Assembly (NCBI GenBank): GCA_030633015.1
Contig: DAOVTR010000117.1
Coordinates: 1 to 5,897 of the forward strand
Length of the DNA: 5,897 bases
Source of the DNA: Bdellovibrionales bacterium
GTDB taxonomy: Bacteria; Bdellovibrionota; Bacteriovoracia; Bacteriovoracales; Bacteriovoracaceae
Direction of reading: 5' to 3'
Below the pieces are notes generated by a model, which saw nothing but the letters and a program-made list of their open reading frames with translations, made no database searches and was not told the DNA's origin. A program made the translations under genes and the position numbers. Shown piece by piece: positions 5,667-5,897 of the stretch (positions are counted from its first letter, which is position 1; every line of letters begins with the position of its first letter).

Positions 5667-5897
5667 ATGACTTTTTCACAACAAAACATCTCAGATCTTG
5701 CTAAGCTTGCTATCAATTATAATGCAAGTGATATTCATATTAGAGTTGATGAACCTCCTTCAATTAGGATAAAAGGCGAATTAATTCAAGTAAAGAGCAA
5801 AGTACTAACAGCTGAAAATATTATTGATATTTGTAATATAATCACAAAAAACAATTTTAATCCAACTGAAGGTAATTCGGAGATTGATGGTAGTGTC
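5667..5897 (+). CDS. PilT-family type IV pilus ATPase, N-terminal fragment (runs off window)
   Basis: The first 77 codons of a gene are present and the frame is open to the last base. The product begins with a helix (ISDLAKLAINY) and then A20-S-D-I-H24, followed by PPSIRIKGEL (30-39). This is the characteristic start of the N-terminal PAS-like domain of PilT and PilU, hexameric ATPases that retract type IV pili. PilB and GspE share this block but normally carry a long N-terminal extension before it, which is missing here, so a PilT/PilU retraction ATPase is more likely. The Walker A, Asp box, Walker B and His box lie beyond the window and cannot be checked. ATG 5667 has a weak GGA (5658-5660) 6 nt upstream. 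The gene is divergent from the glycosyltransferase. Confidence 0.82.
   Translation, partial: MTFSQQNISDLAKLAINYNASDIHIRVDEPPSIRIKGELIQVKSKVLTAENIIDICNIITKNNFNPTEGNSEIDGSV

Overview
The window is AT-rich (roughly two-thirds A+T) and almost fully coding. It comes from a bacterium that uses clear Shine-Dalgarno (SD) sequences and often starts genes with TTG or GTG. A glycosyltransferase of the lipopolysaccharide heptosyltransferase family and a PilT-type pilus ATPase point to a Gram-negative, piliated cell. A Bdellovibrio/Bacteriovorax-like or other AT-rich proteobacterial lineage would fit, but this is only an impression from recalled family sequences. The MoeA resembles versions I associate with Bacteroidetes, while the strong SD sites argue against that phylum as the host.

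Layout. Positions 1-3864 (+ strand) hold a compact molybdenum cofactor (Moco) operon: moeA (5' end cut off by the window), moaA, moaC, moaD, moaE and moeB. Successive genes overlap by 8 or 26 nt or are separated by 1-5 nt. Positions 3844-5567 (- strand) hold a two-gene unit, a family 9 glycosyltransferase followed by a CobB/SIRT5-like sirtuin, joined by a 4-nt TTGA overlap. The sirtuin and moeB converge and overlap by 21 nt. Positions 5568-5666 are a short divergent intergenic region, and from 5667 (+ strand) a PilT-family ATPase begins and runs off the window.

How the genes work together. MoaA and MoaC convert GTP to cyclic pyranopterin monophosphate. MoeB adenylates the C-terminal glycine of MoaD so that it can receive sulfur, and the MoaD-MoaE complex makes molybdopterin. 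MoeA inserts molybdate. The adenylylation enzyme (MogA/MoaB), MobA and the molybdate transporter are not in this window.

The most unusual feature is translational. At four consecutive junctions of the operon, the SD sequence of the downstream gene lies on two adjacent glycine codons at the end of the upstream gene. In three of these the spacer to the start codon is exactly 5 nt. Two of the Gly-Gly pairs are the C-terminal di-glycines of MoaA and MoaD, which those proteins require. Otherwise this is conserved metabolism, and I see no evidence of a wholly new system, mobile element, RNA gene or CRISPR array.
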